DNA from: Pseudomonas viridiflava
GTDB taxonomy: Bacteria; Pseudomonadota; Gammaproteobacteria; Pseudomonadales; Pseudomonadaceae
Reading direction: 5' to 3'
DNA length: 64,000 bases
Assembly: GCF_900573885.1 (NCBI RefSeq)
Contig: NZ_UPSE01000449.1
Location: 124,001 to 188,000 of the forward strand
Both the position numbers and the translations under genes were made by a program. Position 1 is the first letter of the stretch, and each line of letters starts with the position of its first letter. The notes beneath the pieces are model-generated. The model was not told the DNA's origin and made no database searches. It saw only the letters and a list, made by a program, of their open reading frames with translations. Shown here one piece after another: positions 23,301-28,018 of this stretch.

Positions 23301-23389
23301 GCGGTGATACGGTTGGGTTGGAAGCGCGGCCCCATACTCGCGGCTACAGCCTGTGCTGCAGGGTGCTGGGGGGAATTACGCTTAACCAT
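5378..23389 (-). CDS. Giant TpsA exoprotein / LktA-type filamentous adhesin (about 6003 aa)
   Basis: Predicted secreted surface adhesin of a two-partner system. The start is taken at the ATG at 23389 (MVKRNSPQHP), which has GAGG 7-10 nt upstream; the open frame reaches an upstream TTG at 23419. Residues 1 to about 48 form the extended signal peptide, with likely cleavage after AWATA. The TPS secretion domain follows, including IIFADPNGLVVGASG and NVGSLVV. Roughly residues 900-3400 consist of degenerate repeats of 40-60 aa, alternating Gly/Ala-rich hydrophobic stretches (SAVGAAVAVN-like) with IxGSTVxA-like beta turns, as in LktA/filamentous-haemagglutinin-type proteins. The later third is beta-helix-like with aromatic-rich inserts. 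The C-terminus ends GATKWDL and shows no toxin domain. I noticed only four cysteines: C364/C367 and C4335/C4342. The adhesin or biofilm role is inferred from family and context. Confidence 0.93.
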   Translation of the reverse strand: MVKRNSPQHPAAQAVAASMGPRFQPNRITAALLASLGVIPAWATAAGNNITVHDGNFGAGIGSVSGMTTATNIANTSATVTDITTATVHGNTGFNSFGNFVVGQGNTVNLHVPTGAANLVNLVHNAKAEINGTLNGISAGKIGGNIIFADPNGLVVGASGVVNVGSLVVTTPTATDMRNLATIAHGGTTAEATAAVTALTTGQFDGGSGTVEIKGTVNTSGSINLFAASAVVASGASLQAGTSAAETVFVNTVNLQGVSVGTGLAQANGSIKIVGENGVEVSGELAALMADNSGGNVQIASTKKVELKNGALVNTSGAAGKDAGDVIVEAPSITVASGAKVSTTASGAGKAGDITVQALSDISCTFCGDDNTTAANLNLLPSTPRAIFAGGLGVASVTLESGSTLDASHSTDASKAGNVTVQAFATDQQLAGWTTATASVNVGGLIRGRDIVIDARSKAIIKPLWASSLLSLDNVSAFGTLYDSLNTYNRDDFKSMLADNPANFSELLALQDFIGLQIVSSDATVNVAATAELKAGNNLSVTAHSTRYIDSNINGKVEGLNSLIPFGLGLTYGSLKGETSVEVASGAKLTAGNDLLLEATSDNTLDLDTKAVNSHDAAGNALTTMGFAFGMGVTDLDTHVTVNKGAQVDVTRDITARAVAEQTLKNNVSFDAIGLGASGGPALALSMFESSTQAQFNADLSKGRNLNVSAVDIIYEQATKAEVKVGKGSFDFLVSKLTNPSISFITPKITSLLGLTLDEAQPTNGSKLRVGSAVAITLAEHNAQALLGAPSSNSLSVDVSGDVSVQALQYQASLRNTASSAINSNVKEKDTTARSMSVAMVYSQLQQNTKALIGDNVTVKASHIGVGAKNEVPINDKAAVSFGSQNEWSSLSDWYNGLKDMAKAVSSPGDLPSQYANATGDADKLGLAGAVSVMKNDINAAAWVGDNSSLTTTGTGAWSSELWRDLGPTGNLLKLWTLQTDNWSNTTPANGSNNWAAPVSLLAENRVERLAVAGNFSIALFGSKSEKGSAVGAGLNIMLHDSSAVAGIGAGTQVTSKSVSVAAKEKDLLIGISPSAGKGPSAAGNGSLVLALIDTTVNASINNGATVKADRVDMDAKHILGLWSAAGALGFSEDTGVGAGIAVNYVKTDVQALIGDNRQWRALSIPGVLGVSSTWNVDELDMQAVSSGQSGAFSLAGAVARTDKEKQDAATANQDASGGAASKATSLLGAITQGLGDVLSEAKAKWNQVKNMLDDDPTRTGEVPQSSLAVAGSVSINVSRQTTRARLGDIVLDPRDPAVKGSKVNVLALNQTHQFAGSGAGAITLAKNGNQSQTSSALAGAIAANALANVTTAEVVNATLNSNDLLKVYAATDGDLIAMGLGLAAATAGSVSNDAKAISGSYGQFTNSTVARVQNSTIGGRASAPSTIQVLAYDRSRSLIGGGAFAGAKGASGSAVGASVTLAYIANSIKAEWLGSTASTFATLDVGAYSATQTLLAALGVAATSGEAGAASIFAGVLDNQVSARVDGYTPSGGSLKTSSLTGGAVNVQARSVSSLTDLDSKFDTNAAGTLAGADLGYEDSLSSIDVNATTTDGSDSDNDGQYDGTTHSLFDGKVSGEAILGIAGSVAIGSKSAGGAAFGLIYAGSDYLASMANVSTNLTGALKVAAYNATEVLAAAVGVAGSGKAASLGSGTAVVDRGTVNAQILGSAAQPLSIQAGTLEVSAQKAGGYYSLAGAISFGGKGAIGGAVALTDIEQTVQAQLAYVTATLTGNAAIVAAQQSQIGSVAVAGAAGSGGTALTGSVSYNRIAGATEALLDHSTLTAKALSVYASQPGLSNSIWSAAGNISLADGGAAIGAAFAYNQLSGTRSALLSNSTVNLSGDLTVLSGLDGEIYGIAVGGAGASSGAVNISSVNNVILGQDYAGITGSTVTQTGGADLTVKASSGNGLTIGSLAGAVTYGGNGSFGAASAVNIINADRTATISGSTVTGFDDAVVRTGANQEINTIAVTAGGGGNIAVNGAVTTSVLKGTETASVIGGSLSANSLDVRVEGNRTINALAATITGSGGLSVGAADANSLITLTRDARISGSNLTIAEQLDVQARGSMTVRSAAVGAGGSSNAAVGASVAVNLLEGKDLATLSGVTLTGADAVNVLVEDGTATVKTLAGNVQGAGNGAGAGAVAVTQITQERKALIENSSLTLGPNATFTKLTVSALTTAQIDTLALSGAGAGTGAAVFSNTTNLIGAVTTAAIDTSKGSADNVAITAKDASTINSLAGGAVGAGSVAVGVAAAVNRITNQIEARLSGHKDLSTWTVKQLLVTAGSDAAINSASISAGFSGTVAVSAGIATNLIQTAAKALINGGALVKASEDVGVLANNRDVIRSGAMVVAGSGTAAVAGLVSVNQLESTTEAGIAGAATRVDALGGGSNGLSVDNGILSNAPDVNAWADAEQFNPVLDLKTGLETVHGIAVRAGSLQQLGQLSLSTAVSLVPIASAAVSGLSNTSLVSGKTTAYIDDAKINQDAGNASAAIAAQQVSVAASSHSFTFGGVFSGAVSLGAAAVAAAIDTVIMDRATTGRLSNVTLNSRGQTLVRANSTQAASDIVTTLGGGIVGVAGSGGVLILKGSTQALVNTGSKLNVGSLKLNAASVNRLAPNVATLSGGVVGAGASVGYASNQSLVRAWIGEQASGGARTSVASSGQVDVDANTSTGILATATSASGGAAAMAGSTAVVMLENTTEAGVGYADIGTSSTYAGGLSITAKDRLDALLVGGSAAVGGGGSAGAAASVLVANSATRAQLLNSTAYLNNTLNVDAQREVDARLTTVTGSISGGSSLGGSIGLLLLGSGVLTQEGSNPLDELDNGGNGTLSLSDKLGSHSNANLDYQTVNQPANGDRATLTTTSNSSDTTRLNTATSNVAVKSRLQNTNYKQETVARVSASTVTAKGTSNVNASDKLYSSNLAGSVVVGGTAFGAGIAYTLSNARVIAEVLGGNLNSNGLTVNAVAQNLNSSPAVTVKAITGAGGLGIGLGAAVGVAVMNNLVNANLSGIVASTGALTASASDKQALDVQALGVAAGGLGGAGLVLGVAAHNSTVTTNVAASATVSGTDVSLWATSQAPVALKAQGAAGGLLVGVNAAVITAKDLSSATVSVGNNASVTASNALTVKAEASPQLKAESLSVALGGLVSAGASVIDALAKASTSVTFGSGALLQGKSATFNSLITQNGNNDTVNVHGFGVSGGVGVSANAVVANARNESTSLLQSQNSTRFVGVGGGNWTFAAGTDVVQRASAEGYAAGLLAVGATVAQATADTSTQALVNGVFSGSMGGLNVSANSSVDNLASSVSGQGGLVSGAAAIAKTWDNSTTKAALYAVGGSGTAAAFSVLNLASYHLSTFNSFVNSTNAALLGASGAHALNSVNLTTTSELVGGSYVTTRAYEQSARSDVIKPDSADFNVVSGSGGVVDAAAALSTSAINLTTQSSLGDGVRLTLAGDWRNPNHLKVQAYNYVYGRDKVKLDSGGAISIAKADSTIEVKQSNASVSVGKNADVWSVGDVVLSSSGLYDIDARANAKTYGLAGAAMGNSLAKVSANYTVLVDTNAKLFSYGDTKLYSGFDISGAMNKATLTARTDLWNNTAFPVVNDPDAEANYQRNSNVTVNAGSSLRSVGDIYAYAGTGYGVLTGEGIGKDLYREAAAALIKALGGSVSLDITGGKTVLNAGLAKVTVNGTMETGVYSQQILHITGLKYLVDGVVVDPKNVNANTTGTLTVLPVFSQISDGITWNMTSGDYSQLLTARVAQLQSQLSNYGLSPLEKAAFQAELNLLNQTLHKLYVQMGGTAADGTLPGQLNVLILNVDPILARPGNIYVKGDQLVGSGALHAPGDAKIEIINDSAAFLSLAGLEIPNREGGQLLFNDTKMLNKAGITSANKGNAAANFNVIEVAENSAAPVITVKNTFNPANGIVDSSGLKMPAPDIYVQGTINNKRGLIDITASYGSIYANADIRGQSLKLTAGQDFVLNNLDAFTHIGGDPASNNANGVLKGPAAGSGVVAGNNVVINALYLNINGLVQSGVQDWSVTLSDANFAALDLLRAAWKRGGAAIVQLATTDARTGAIGYSYNFLTDSIVLDKVEVAGGYMELTGHIMSTGNGSLKVLDGYSQVKVVNNTTRQLNITGIDLGSGVEGTLRINDVGRVAANPNDVWSTIYTHAGNAVQQYEGWSNAVKATSQYLVKTTNGRDTSYNTSDNRSYVWLQGRDTSDTTTKVEYWDEFWGFVPSGDGSTLSLNTVKGASTPIEGAEYMGDASNVPGGLATGAVKTQADERYATTGAEVIRKDMGGYCKKHFIWCQVYRTTRTTVTQQGFKEIDRYTVRADSDIAVSFIGYDAGKLDVTSYGNVSLLGSLFNESGTTSITLNGGKALSQGSNAVLISAKDLNLSAGALGDAAQALRVQVSNNLSALASNNIYLQGIKATGSAGLNLSALQAGGNVNVSTQGDLTANSGVVVKGQGISLQAAGNIGGANTVLNLDTGSLSGSAMLKAVAGGDIYVEETSGDLWLDQVLAGGNIGIKVRNGDLLDGNTTVSYDERKLSEMQALWNSMGLTGTQAADALAAQKTALLEAGNQRYSQYWAKRGLSLDSNTGVWSAKAFDANQALLSATQITQLKGLGWTDAQVTSEQARRVADYTAMNAEFGGQSYNENYQYALSDAQLTQMNSTAAWTTDQLQFSIAASLLNRGSSSSATNEAMNISGKNVTLQANRIGKALDADVQFDLSNGGGANLTTAQRAALAGAEQDDIYFDDTNALKFSVVQRDDVNVTATGTITATANGDVYLGGQQDFNIYNVKGQTVRIKTDGNIESANGSNVVVTGHDVVLEAGNGAIGGSTGGFNTQIDGNLTARANLINLINHGDLSVQRLTGVDSLTLKVIGNLKSASQLGENLLGGAVNLNVSGSVGTLADRIQIGTGGVNDRIKLDVGGNAYLGGLQGTASQAGVLRMGDVNVGGLLDIGQTRDLLQSGDFSLGGLYLTLGGQWNMASGASVTASNGLFAAVTGTATLDDLTTTASAADLDISAYSFAASDANSLWKTQNLLRLSAYGGNIGASSRYVTLAAKALDVTATTGEIYANLASGISSGSLLSAGSQYLNSLGDLSLNSVTSNNASVQLRGTGLVNIGSLKANSNLDLQGASLTLGSAEATTGNLLMDLSGDLIATTLKTGGVWTLTSANADIGTATVTGTSGLTIAGDLKLKSLTSGGNADLKIGSGSAIGDLYVTGNLDLQTAGLLNLTTATTTGSMALRHTGPALKPATKLTYGDLSVGTTLNVNGLGDWKGGNAQVVGDATYDVGSADLTRVVSNTGKLSLKAGGLFAVDALDSKTQSIDLRAGSADLGTVSALTTLTSFTNGNLTVLKAYSGGDMKLTTQAGSLGTIRFGVLADPLDPTVLNANNWHLKSAENLYVETDGDVFGGNAEANKQVVIKGRNLFFGRVQSLDEDVLLQTTGLLANGDGDITGLKVEAKRDVSIIANGDLSMPEVKFGGKYSLKAGRDLTVGVGGDLSLNGDAEAGRDLSFIIGGAVNLTNVTAGRDASIVSGKSITIGNLVKAGGNITLDAQNGAINVGNMSTGVGGIVSTGLPYSGISQTGDIVLNASGDINTPLITAGNGHISATSGGVMKVNDLASSRFIDLLARGLIEVKGTSSSLENQTWRSTDDSIFFDRLVAGGQVLLDSLTDTTGRELSADQGARVNAGWRNGVATNASIVLNKATAPSLSLWSGNLVRIADARIGNSVALHGADIELYGRHTGAGQLNLWVEGTGAANATRFVTELNAADIVSPRLHAVNSTITTTGQKVDLRDAAGVDFLKLYTAAATVLMDNLSPLYQPLADVQLYELDKAFQLKQDAITSTTDAYVLHRKFTHLVLLTNFSETHAATPSETGVTTQRTTAASFSEGQMSHGLAMQRLASILNTFKAGKAPEQIWEPNWNQMRMDSRMNMNDSQQPQFSVVPGQETTDGATKWDL

Positions 23390-23511
23390 GACGACCTCGC
23401 TGTCGGGAACTTTCCACAACAGGCATTGTCGGTCGGGCGGTCAAACGTGAACTAGTCGTGGTCGTTCATGCTTGTGAACAACCGTTGACAGCCGTCAGCG
23501 GCCAGGCGCCA
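23390..23511 (-). promoter_or_regulatory. Leader between the response-regulator gene and tpsA
   Basis: This 122-bp spacer holds an imperfect palindrome, GTTCA-TGCTTG-TGAAC, near 23464-23479, a possible regulator site. A purine-rich GAGG precedes the tpsA ATG. No clear sigma-70 promoter was recognised, so read-through from the regulator gene is also possible. Confidence 0.35.
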
Positions 23512-24219
23512 TCAGTTTGACATCTCGCTTTGCACTGCCAGCTTGTAACCCCTGCCGTAGACGGTCTGAATCAGTTGCGGGCGGTTGGAATTGAGCTCCA
23601 GTTTGCGCCGCAGCCGCGCCACCAGCGTATCGACCGTGCGCAAATCCCCGGAGTCTTCACTCTCAAGACCATGGCGCAGGCAGGCGAGCAAATCGTTGCG
23701 ATTGACCGGCTTTCCCCGCCGCTCGATAAGGCCCACCAGCAAGGCAAACTCGCCGGCAGTGAGCGATACATCGCCGCCCTCTTCATCGCTGATGCGGCGG
23801 CGCAGCAAATCCACTTTGTAGGTGCCGAGCAGCACATCCTGATCCGCCTTATCGCCCTGGCGGCGACGCAGCAGACTGCGAATTTGCGCGAGCAACACGC
23901 GCAGATTGACGGGCTTGGTGATGTAGCAATCGGCGCCGGTTTCAAGACCAGCCACGCGGTCGAAATCGTCGTCACGCACCGTGACCAGGATGATGCCGAT
24001 TTGCGGGCTTTTGCTGCGCAGCTGGGCGGCGACGGTGAGGCCGTCGATATCGGGCAGGCCGATATCGAGGATGACGGCAGCGGGCTGATGCCGCTCGAAC
24101 AGGCGCATGCATTCATGGCCCGAAGGGGTGCTGAGCACTTCATAGCCGGCGTTCACCAGATACAGCGAAACCATCTCGCGGATTTCGGGTGCGTCTTCGA
24201 CGACCAGGAGTTTTTCCAT
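23512..24219 (-). CDS. OmpR-family response regulator, likely regulator of the tps locus
   Basis: A 235-aa two-domain regulator. The receiver domain (about 1-118) has acidic residues in VVEDAPEIRE, the phospho-acceptor Asp in VILDIGLPDIDG (about residue 52), and the conserved Thr and Lys in ILVTVRDDD and YITKPVN. The C-terminal winged helix (about 130-230) includes SLTAGEFALLVGLIERRG, VDTLVARLRRKLE and VYGRGYKL. It ends 122 bp before the tpsA start on the same strand, so it is either co-transcribed with or directly upstream of the adhesin. No partner kinase adjoins it; the nearest kinase belongs to a NarL-type pair. Control of tpsA is inferred from position. Confidence 0.93.
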   Translation of the reverse strand: MEKLLVVEDAPEIREMVSLYLVNAGYEVLSTPSGHECMRLFERHQPAAVILDIGLPDIDGLTVAAQLRSKSPQIGIILVTVRDDDFDRVAGLETGADCYITKPVNLRVLLAQIRSLLRRRQGDKADQDVLLGTYKVDLLRRRISDEEGGDVSLTAGEFALLVGLIERRGKPVNRNDLLACLRHGLESEDSGDLRTVDTLVARLRRKLELNSNRPQLIQTVYGRGYKLAVQSEMSN

Positions 24220-24835
24220 GCTGAGTGTGCTCGGCTTGTTGTTATGGGGCGCGATTGTGGGGGGTTAGGGGGGAGAAATACTAGATGCGCTGATCGGGGG
24301 CGGTTGCGCCCGCCTCATCGCGTGTTTTTGTCCGCGATCTGCCAGACGTACTCAGATTCCCGAAAACACATCCGTCATCCTCGCGAACGCGGGGATCCAG
24401 AATTTCTCGGCGTACTCGAGACTCCGACCACACGCCATAGCGTTGCATATCGCGCAGGTATTGCTGAACCCTTGTAGGTTGGGTTGAGCCATCGGCGAAG
24501 CCCAACGTTGCGCTGTTGTGCAGGTATTCATTACCGCGCGCGCTGAACGTTGGCTTTCGCGCCTTACGCGCGACTCACTTTTTAGCAGTCGCCCGGAATG
24601 CCGGCCCAGCTAAAAAGTAAGCAAAAACGGCTTGCCCCTACCTTGGGTCTCCGCTGCGCTCCGACTTCCCTCGCTCCGTCGCCGCTCCGGGGGCCGGCGA
24701 GACGGGCCATCCTTGGCCCGACACGCCTTTCGCGGCTCCCGGCCGCTCAACCCCCTACACGTCGACTCCACTCGGCCTGCGATGAATGGGGCGGGTAGAT
24801 CAAAAGCCAGATCAAAAGCTTGTCTCACAAGCTTT
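24220..24835. repeat. Gene-free region with several dispersed intergenic repeats
   Basis: This 616-bp stretch contains no credible gene. 24373-24406 is a 34-bp repeat that recurs exactly, inverted, at 29162-29195. Around 24478-24510 is a GTTGGGTTGAGC...GCGAAGCCCAAC inverted repeat of a kind common in gammaproteobacterial intergenic DNA. About 24545-24812 resembles a larger element I recognise from many Pseudomonas intergenic regions, with hallmarks GGCCATCCTTGGCCC, CTTTCGCGGCTCCC and the terminal ATCAAAAGCCAGATCAAAAG. Short open frames inside it on both strands are codon-poor and are not called. Confidence 0.6.
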
Positions 24836-24836
24836 T
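24814..24836 (-). terminator. Hairpin at the end of the NarL-type regulator gene
   Basis: A perfect 10-bp stem, AAAAGCTTGT / ACAAGCTTTT, with a CTC loop overlaps the stop codon of the regulator gene. It ends in only four T residues on the minus strand, so termination may be weak. Confidence 0.55.
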
Positions 24837-25465
24837 TAAACCAACTTATGCTCCATCGCATACTTAACAAGATCGGCCACCGACGCCGCGTTCAGCTTCT
24901 GCATCAACCGCGCTTTATGCGTGCTGATGGTCTTGTTGCTCAACGCCAGCTGCTGCGCAATGTCGTTAACGTTGGCGCCCTGTACGAGCCGTTCGAATAC
25001 GGAGAATTCCCGCTCCGAGAGCCGCGTGTGCAAGGGCCGCGAGTCGGTCAGGCCGACTTCGAACACCATGCGGTCGGCCAGCTCCGGGTCGATGTACCGC
25101 CCACCGCCAGCCACGCGGCGGATGGCGGTGAGCAGCAGGGCCGGGTCGCTGTCTTTGGTGGCGTAACCGGCGGCGCCGGCTTTCAGGGCGCGGGCGGCCA
25201 TTTGTGCTTCGTCGTGCATGGAGAGCACCAGAATGGCCGGCGGATTGGTCAGGGCGCGGATGCGTGGAATGGCTTCCAGGCCGTTGACGCCGGGCATGGA
25301 GATGTCCAGCAGCACCACTTCACATTCGGTGTGGCGCAACGTTTCCAGCAACTGCTCGCCGTTGCTCGCTTCGCCGACGACGCTCAGGTCTTTGGCCAGA
25401 CCGATAAGTTGTTTGATGCCTTCTCGAACGATGGTGTGGTCTTCGGCGACCAGTACACGAATCAC
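24836..25465 (-). CDS. NarL/FixJ-family response regulator (AgtR-like)
   Basis: A 209-aa regulator. The receiver domain (about 1-120) has VAEDHTIVREG, the phospho-acceptor in VVLLDISMPGVNG (about residue 54), LSMHDE and the Lys in GYATKDSD. The C-terminal LuxR-type helix-turn-helix (about 145-205) is LSEREFSVFERLVQGANV through NKTISTHKARLMQKL. It overlaps the upstream kinase gene by 4 bp (ATGA), so the two are co-translated and form a cognate pair. Position and domain layout correspond, from memory, to AgtR of P. aeruginosa, a regulator linked to GABA/aminovalerate uptake and to peptidoglycan or GlcNAc responses. No agt transporter genes follow here, so the target regulon is uncertain. Confidence 0.93.
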   Translation of the reverse strand: MIRVLVAEDHTIVREGIKQLIGLAKDLSVVGEASNGEQLLETLRHTECEVVLLDISMPGVNGLEAIPRIRALTNPPAILVLSMHDEAQMAARALKAGAAGYATKDSDPALLLTAIRRVAGGGRYIDPELADRMVFEVGLTDSRPLHTRLSEREFSVFERLVQGANVNDIAQQLALSNKTISTHKARLMQKLNAASVADLVKYAMEHKLV

Positions 25466-27882
25466 GATTCAATCTCCTCGTTGCGTGAGGCCAGGGGAAT
25501 GCGCACGGTCAGGGTGGTGCCCTCGCCCACCTGGCTGTCCAGGCGCAAGGTGCCGCCCAGCATCAGCACTCGCTCGCGCATGCCGACCAGGCCGAACGAC
25601 GCGCTGCGCCCGGGCGTGGCGACAAAGCCGACGCCGTCGTCGACGACGGTCAGGCACAAGGTGTCGCCTTCGCGCTCCAGGCGCAGTTCTACAGTATGCG
25701 CCTGGGCGTGACGCATGACGTTGGTCAGCGCTTCCTGAAGAATGCGAAACAGGCCGATGGCTTTGGCGTCCGCCAGGGCGGGAAGGTTGTCGGGCACTTG
25801 CACGATGCAGGGTATTTGCGTGCGCGCTTCGAAGCGCTGGGCTTGCCATTCGATGGCCGAGGCGATGCCGGCGTCGAGGATCGGCGGGCGCAAGGCGGTG
25901 GCCACGTCGCGCACCAACTGGAAGAGGTTGGCGATTAATTTTTTCATGCTGTTGAGGCGGTCCTGCAAACCCGGATCGAGCTCGGCATACGCCAGCTCGC
26001 ACATGGAGGTTTCCAGTTTCAGCACGGTGAGCACCTGGCCCAGTTCGTCATGCACTTCGCGGGCGATGCGGGCTTTTTCTTCTTCGCGCACGCTTTCGAG
26101 GTGAGCGGACAGTTCGCGCAATTGCGCGCGGGAACCGGCGAGTTCTAGCTCGATGCGTTTGTTGTCGGTGATGTCCCAGGCGATGCCGTCCCAGACCACG
26201 CTGTGGTCGTCCAGGCGCCGGGCGATGGCTTTGATGTCGGCCCAGCGCTGCTCGCCGTCGCGGGTGAGGATGCGGCCTTGCCAGTGCCAGTCGCGGTCGT
26301 GGGCGAAGGCCTGGTCCTGACTGCCGTGGTAGCTGGCTTTGTCTTCGCTGTAGACCAGGCTGCGCAGGCCTCGGTCCGGGGCCTGCAGCACGGCCGCCGG
26401 GTAGCCGACCATGCCTTCGCTGCCGTCGCTGATAAAGGCGAATTCCACGTCGGCGCCGACCTGCGCGCGCTCCAGACGAAAGACCATGCCCGGCACGTTG
26501 GCAGCGATGCCTTGCAGCCGCGCCTGGCTTTCTTGCAGCGCGGCCAGGGCGCGGCGGCGCTCAGTGACGTCGGTGATATACACCACCAGATATTCAGCCT
26601 GGCGAAAGCGCAAAAAGCTTAGCGACACATCGGCGGGCAAGGTGGTGGCGTCAGCGCGCAGCAGCGTGCTTTCGAAGCTCAGCGGTTCGCCGTCACCGCC
26701 TCGTGCGCGTTTCCACAAGGCCAGCCAGCGGTCCATATGCAGGTTGGGGTCGAACGCCGCCAGGGGCAGCTCGACGACGCCACCCGGCGGGTAGCCGAGC
26801 AGTTGTTCAGCGGCGCGGTTGGCGTAGCGCACGTGGCTGTCCCAGTTGACCCAGAGAATGCCGACGGTGCTTTGGTCGATGGAAAACTGCGTCAGGCGCA
26901 ACGCTTCTTCAGCGGCTTCGCGCAGGTCCAGCGCATGCCGGGCGCCGAGCAGATCACGCTCCAGACGCCGCACTTGCCGACGCAGCCAGAACAGGCACGC
27001 CACCGCGCCAGCCAGCAGCACTGCAAACAGGCTGGTGAGGTTTTGCCAGAAGCCCGGCGACTCGCTCAGGCGCGGGTATTTGATTTGCACCCAGCGGTTG
27101 TGCAGTTGTTCCAGTTGCTTGGGTGTAAGGCCGGCCAGCGCTTTGTCGACGATGGCCGACAGCTCTGGCCAATCGCGGCGGGTGGCGACGCGCAGCAGTT
27201 GCGGGAAGCCAATATCGCCGACCACGGCCAAGCCGGCGAACTCCGCTTCGGCCGACAGGCGACTGAGCTGGGCTTCGTCGATAACCGCGTATTTGACGTG
27301 CTCGGCCAGCAGATTGCGCAGGGCCTGGCGATCGCTGTCGACACCTTGCAGGTTGAGGTTGGAGTAGGACGTGCGCAGGTACTCCGCCACCGCGCTGGGC
27401 ATGCGCACGGCCACCGGGTCGTTGCCTCCCAGTTGCTCGAAATCCACCGCCGCGCCACCCACCCGCGCACCCACCACCAATTGCGGCACGCGCAGATAGG
27501 GGTCGGTGAACAGCCATTGACGCAGCCCGGCGGGGGTTTGCATCTGGCCGGGGGCGAGATCAAACAGGCGCCCCTGCGCGGCGGCTTCAAGGGCAGCCTG
27601 GTCCGGATAGGTTTGCCAGATGACTTCAACCTGCAACGCAGCGGCCAGGTCGTTGATCAGGTCGATATGGGCGCCGGACAGCTTCTGCTGGCGGCGGTCC
27701 ATTTGCGCATAGGGCGCTTGCAACACCACGCCCACACGCCACTGTTTGTGCGCGTCGAGCCAGGTGCGTTGTTCGCTGCTGAGCGCCACGGGCGTCGGCG
27801 CCTCGCTGAAGGCCAGCCCCGGCAACAGGCCGAGCAGCATCAGCAACGGGCAGATAAGACGGCGGAGCAGCGGGCGGGACAT
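25462..27882 (-). CDS. Sensor histidine kinase with periplasmic solute-binding domain (AgtS-like)
   Basis: An 806-aa sensor whose start is set at MSRPLLRRLICP, which has GAGG upstream and begins a signal peptide. The longer open frame upstream is only antisense to the next gene. Domains in order are an SBP family 3 ligand-binding domain (about 30-260), a transmembrane helix (about 279-298) and PAS domains near 320-440 and 450-570. A HisKA_3 dimerisation domain follows, with the phospho-acceptor His in AREVHDELGQV (about 610), then an HATPase with ILQEALTNVMRHA and VVDDGVGF. It is translationally coupled to the NarL-type regulator. The periplasmic domain suggests an amino-acid-like ligand; AgtS of P. 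aeruginosa is the likely orthologue by order and layout. Confidence 0.92.
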   Translation of the reverse strand: MSRPLLRRLICPLLMLLGLLPGLAFSEAPTPVALSSEQRTWLDAHKQWRVGVVLQAPYAQMDRRQQKLSGAHIDLINDLAAALQVEVIWQTYPDQAALEAAAQGRLFDLAPGQMQTPAGLRQWLFTDPYLRVPQLVVGARVGGAAVDFEQLGGNDPVAVRMPSAVAEYLRTSYSNLNLQGVDSDRQALRNLLAEHVKYAVIDEAQLSRLSAEAEFAGLAVVGDIGFPQLLRVATRRDWPELSAIVDKALAGLTPKQLEQLHNRWVQIKYPRLSESPGFWQNLTSLFAVLLAGAVACLFWLRRQVRRLERDLLGARHALDLREAAEEALRLTQFSIDQSTVGILWVNWDSHVRYANRAAEQLLGYPPGGVVELPLAAFDPNLHMDRWLALWKRARGGDGEPLSFESTLLRADATTLPADVSLSFLRFRQAEYLVVYITDVTERRRALAALQESQARLQGIAANVPGMVFRLERAQVGADVEFAFISDGSEGMVGYPAAVLQAPDRGLRSLVYSEDKASYHGSQDQAFAHDRDWHWQGRILTRDGEQRWADIKAIARRLDDHSVVWDGIAWDITDNKRIELELAGSRAQLRELSAHLESVREEEKARIAREVHDELGQVLTVLKLETSMCELAYAELDPGLQDRLNSMKKLIANLFQLVRDVATALRPPILDAGIASAIEWQAQRFEARTQIPCIVQVPDNLPALADAKAIGLFRILQEALTNVMRHAQAHTVELRLEREGDTLCLTVVDDGVGFVATPGRSASFGLVGMRERVLMLGGTLRLDSQVGEGTTLTVRIPLASRNEEIES

Positions 27883-28018
27883 CCAGCGAAACCTCGAGGC
27901 GGGAACAGCGAGCCGGCATACCTTACTCCAGCCGGTACACGCACCGCCAAACCTGTGCCTGACAAATACGCGGCCGCCGATTAGGCTGCATCCATCGTTA
28001 CCGCTCAGGACTTGCCCG
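27883..28018. promoter_or_regulatory. Divergent intergenic region between the kinase and DUF3530 genes
   Basis: A 136-bp spacer between divergent genes must hold both promoters. No strong consensus elements stand out. AGGA lies about 9 nt before the DUF3530 start and GAGG about 9 nt before the kinase start. Confidence 0.4.

Noticed and set aside
5378..23389. CRISPR-like or tandem DNA repeats within tpsA
   Set aside because: The repeats are degenerate at DNA level and in frame, reflecting protein repeats, with no constant repeat-spacer spacing.
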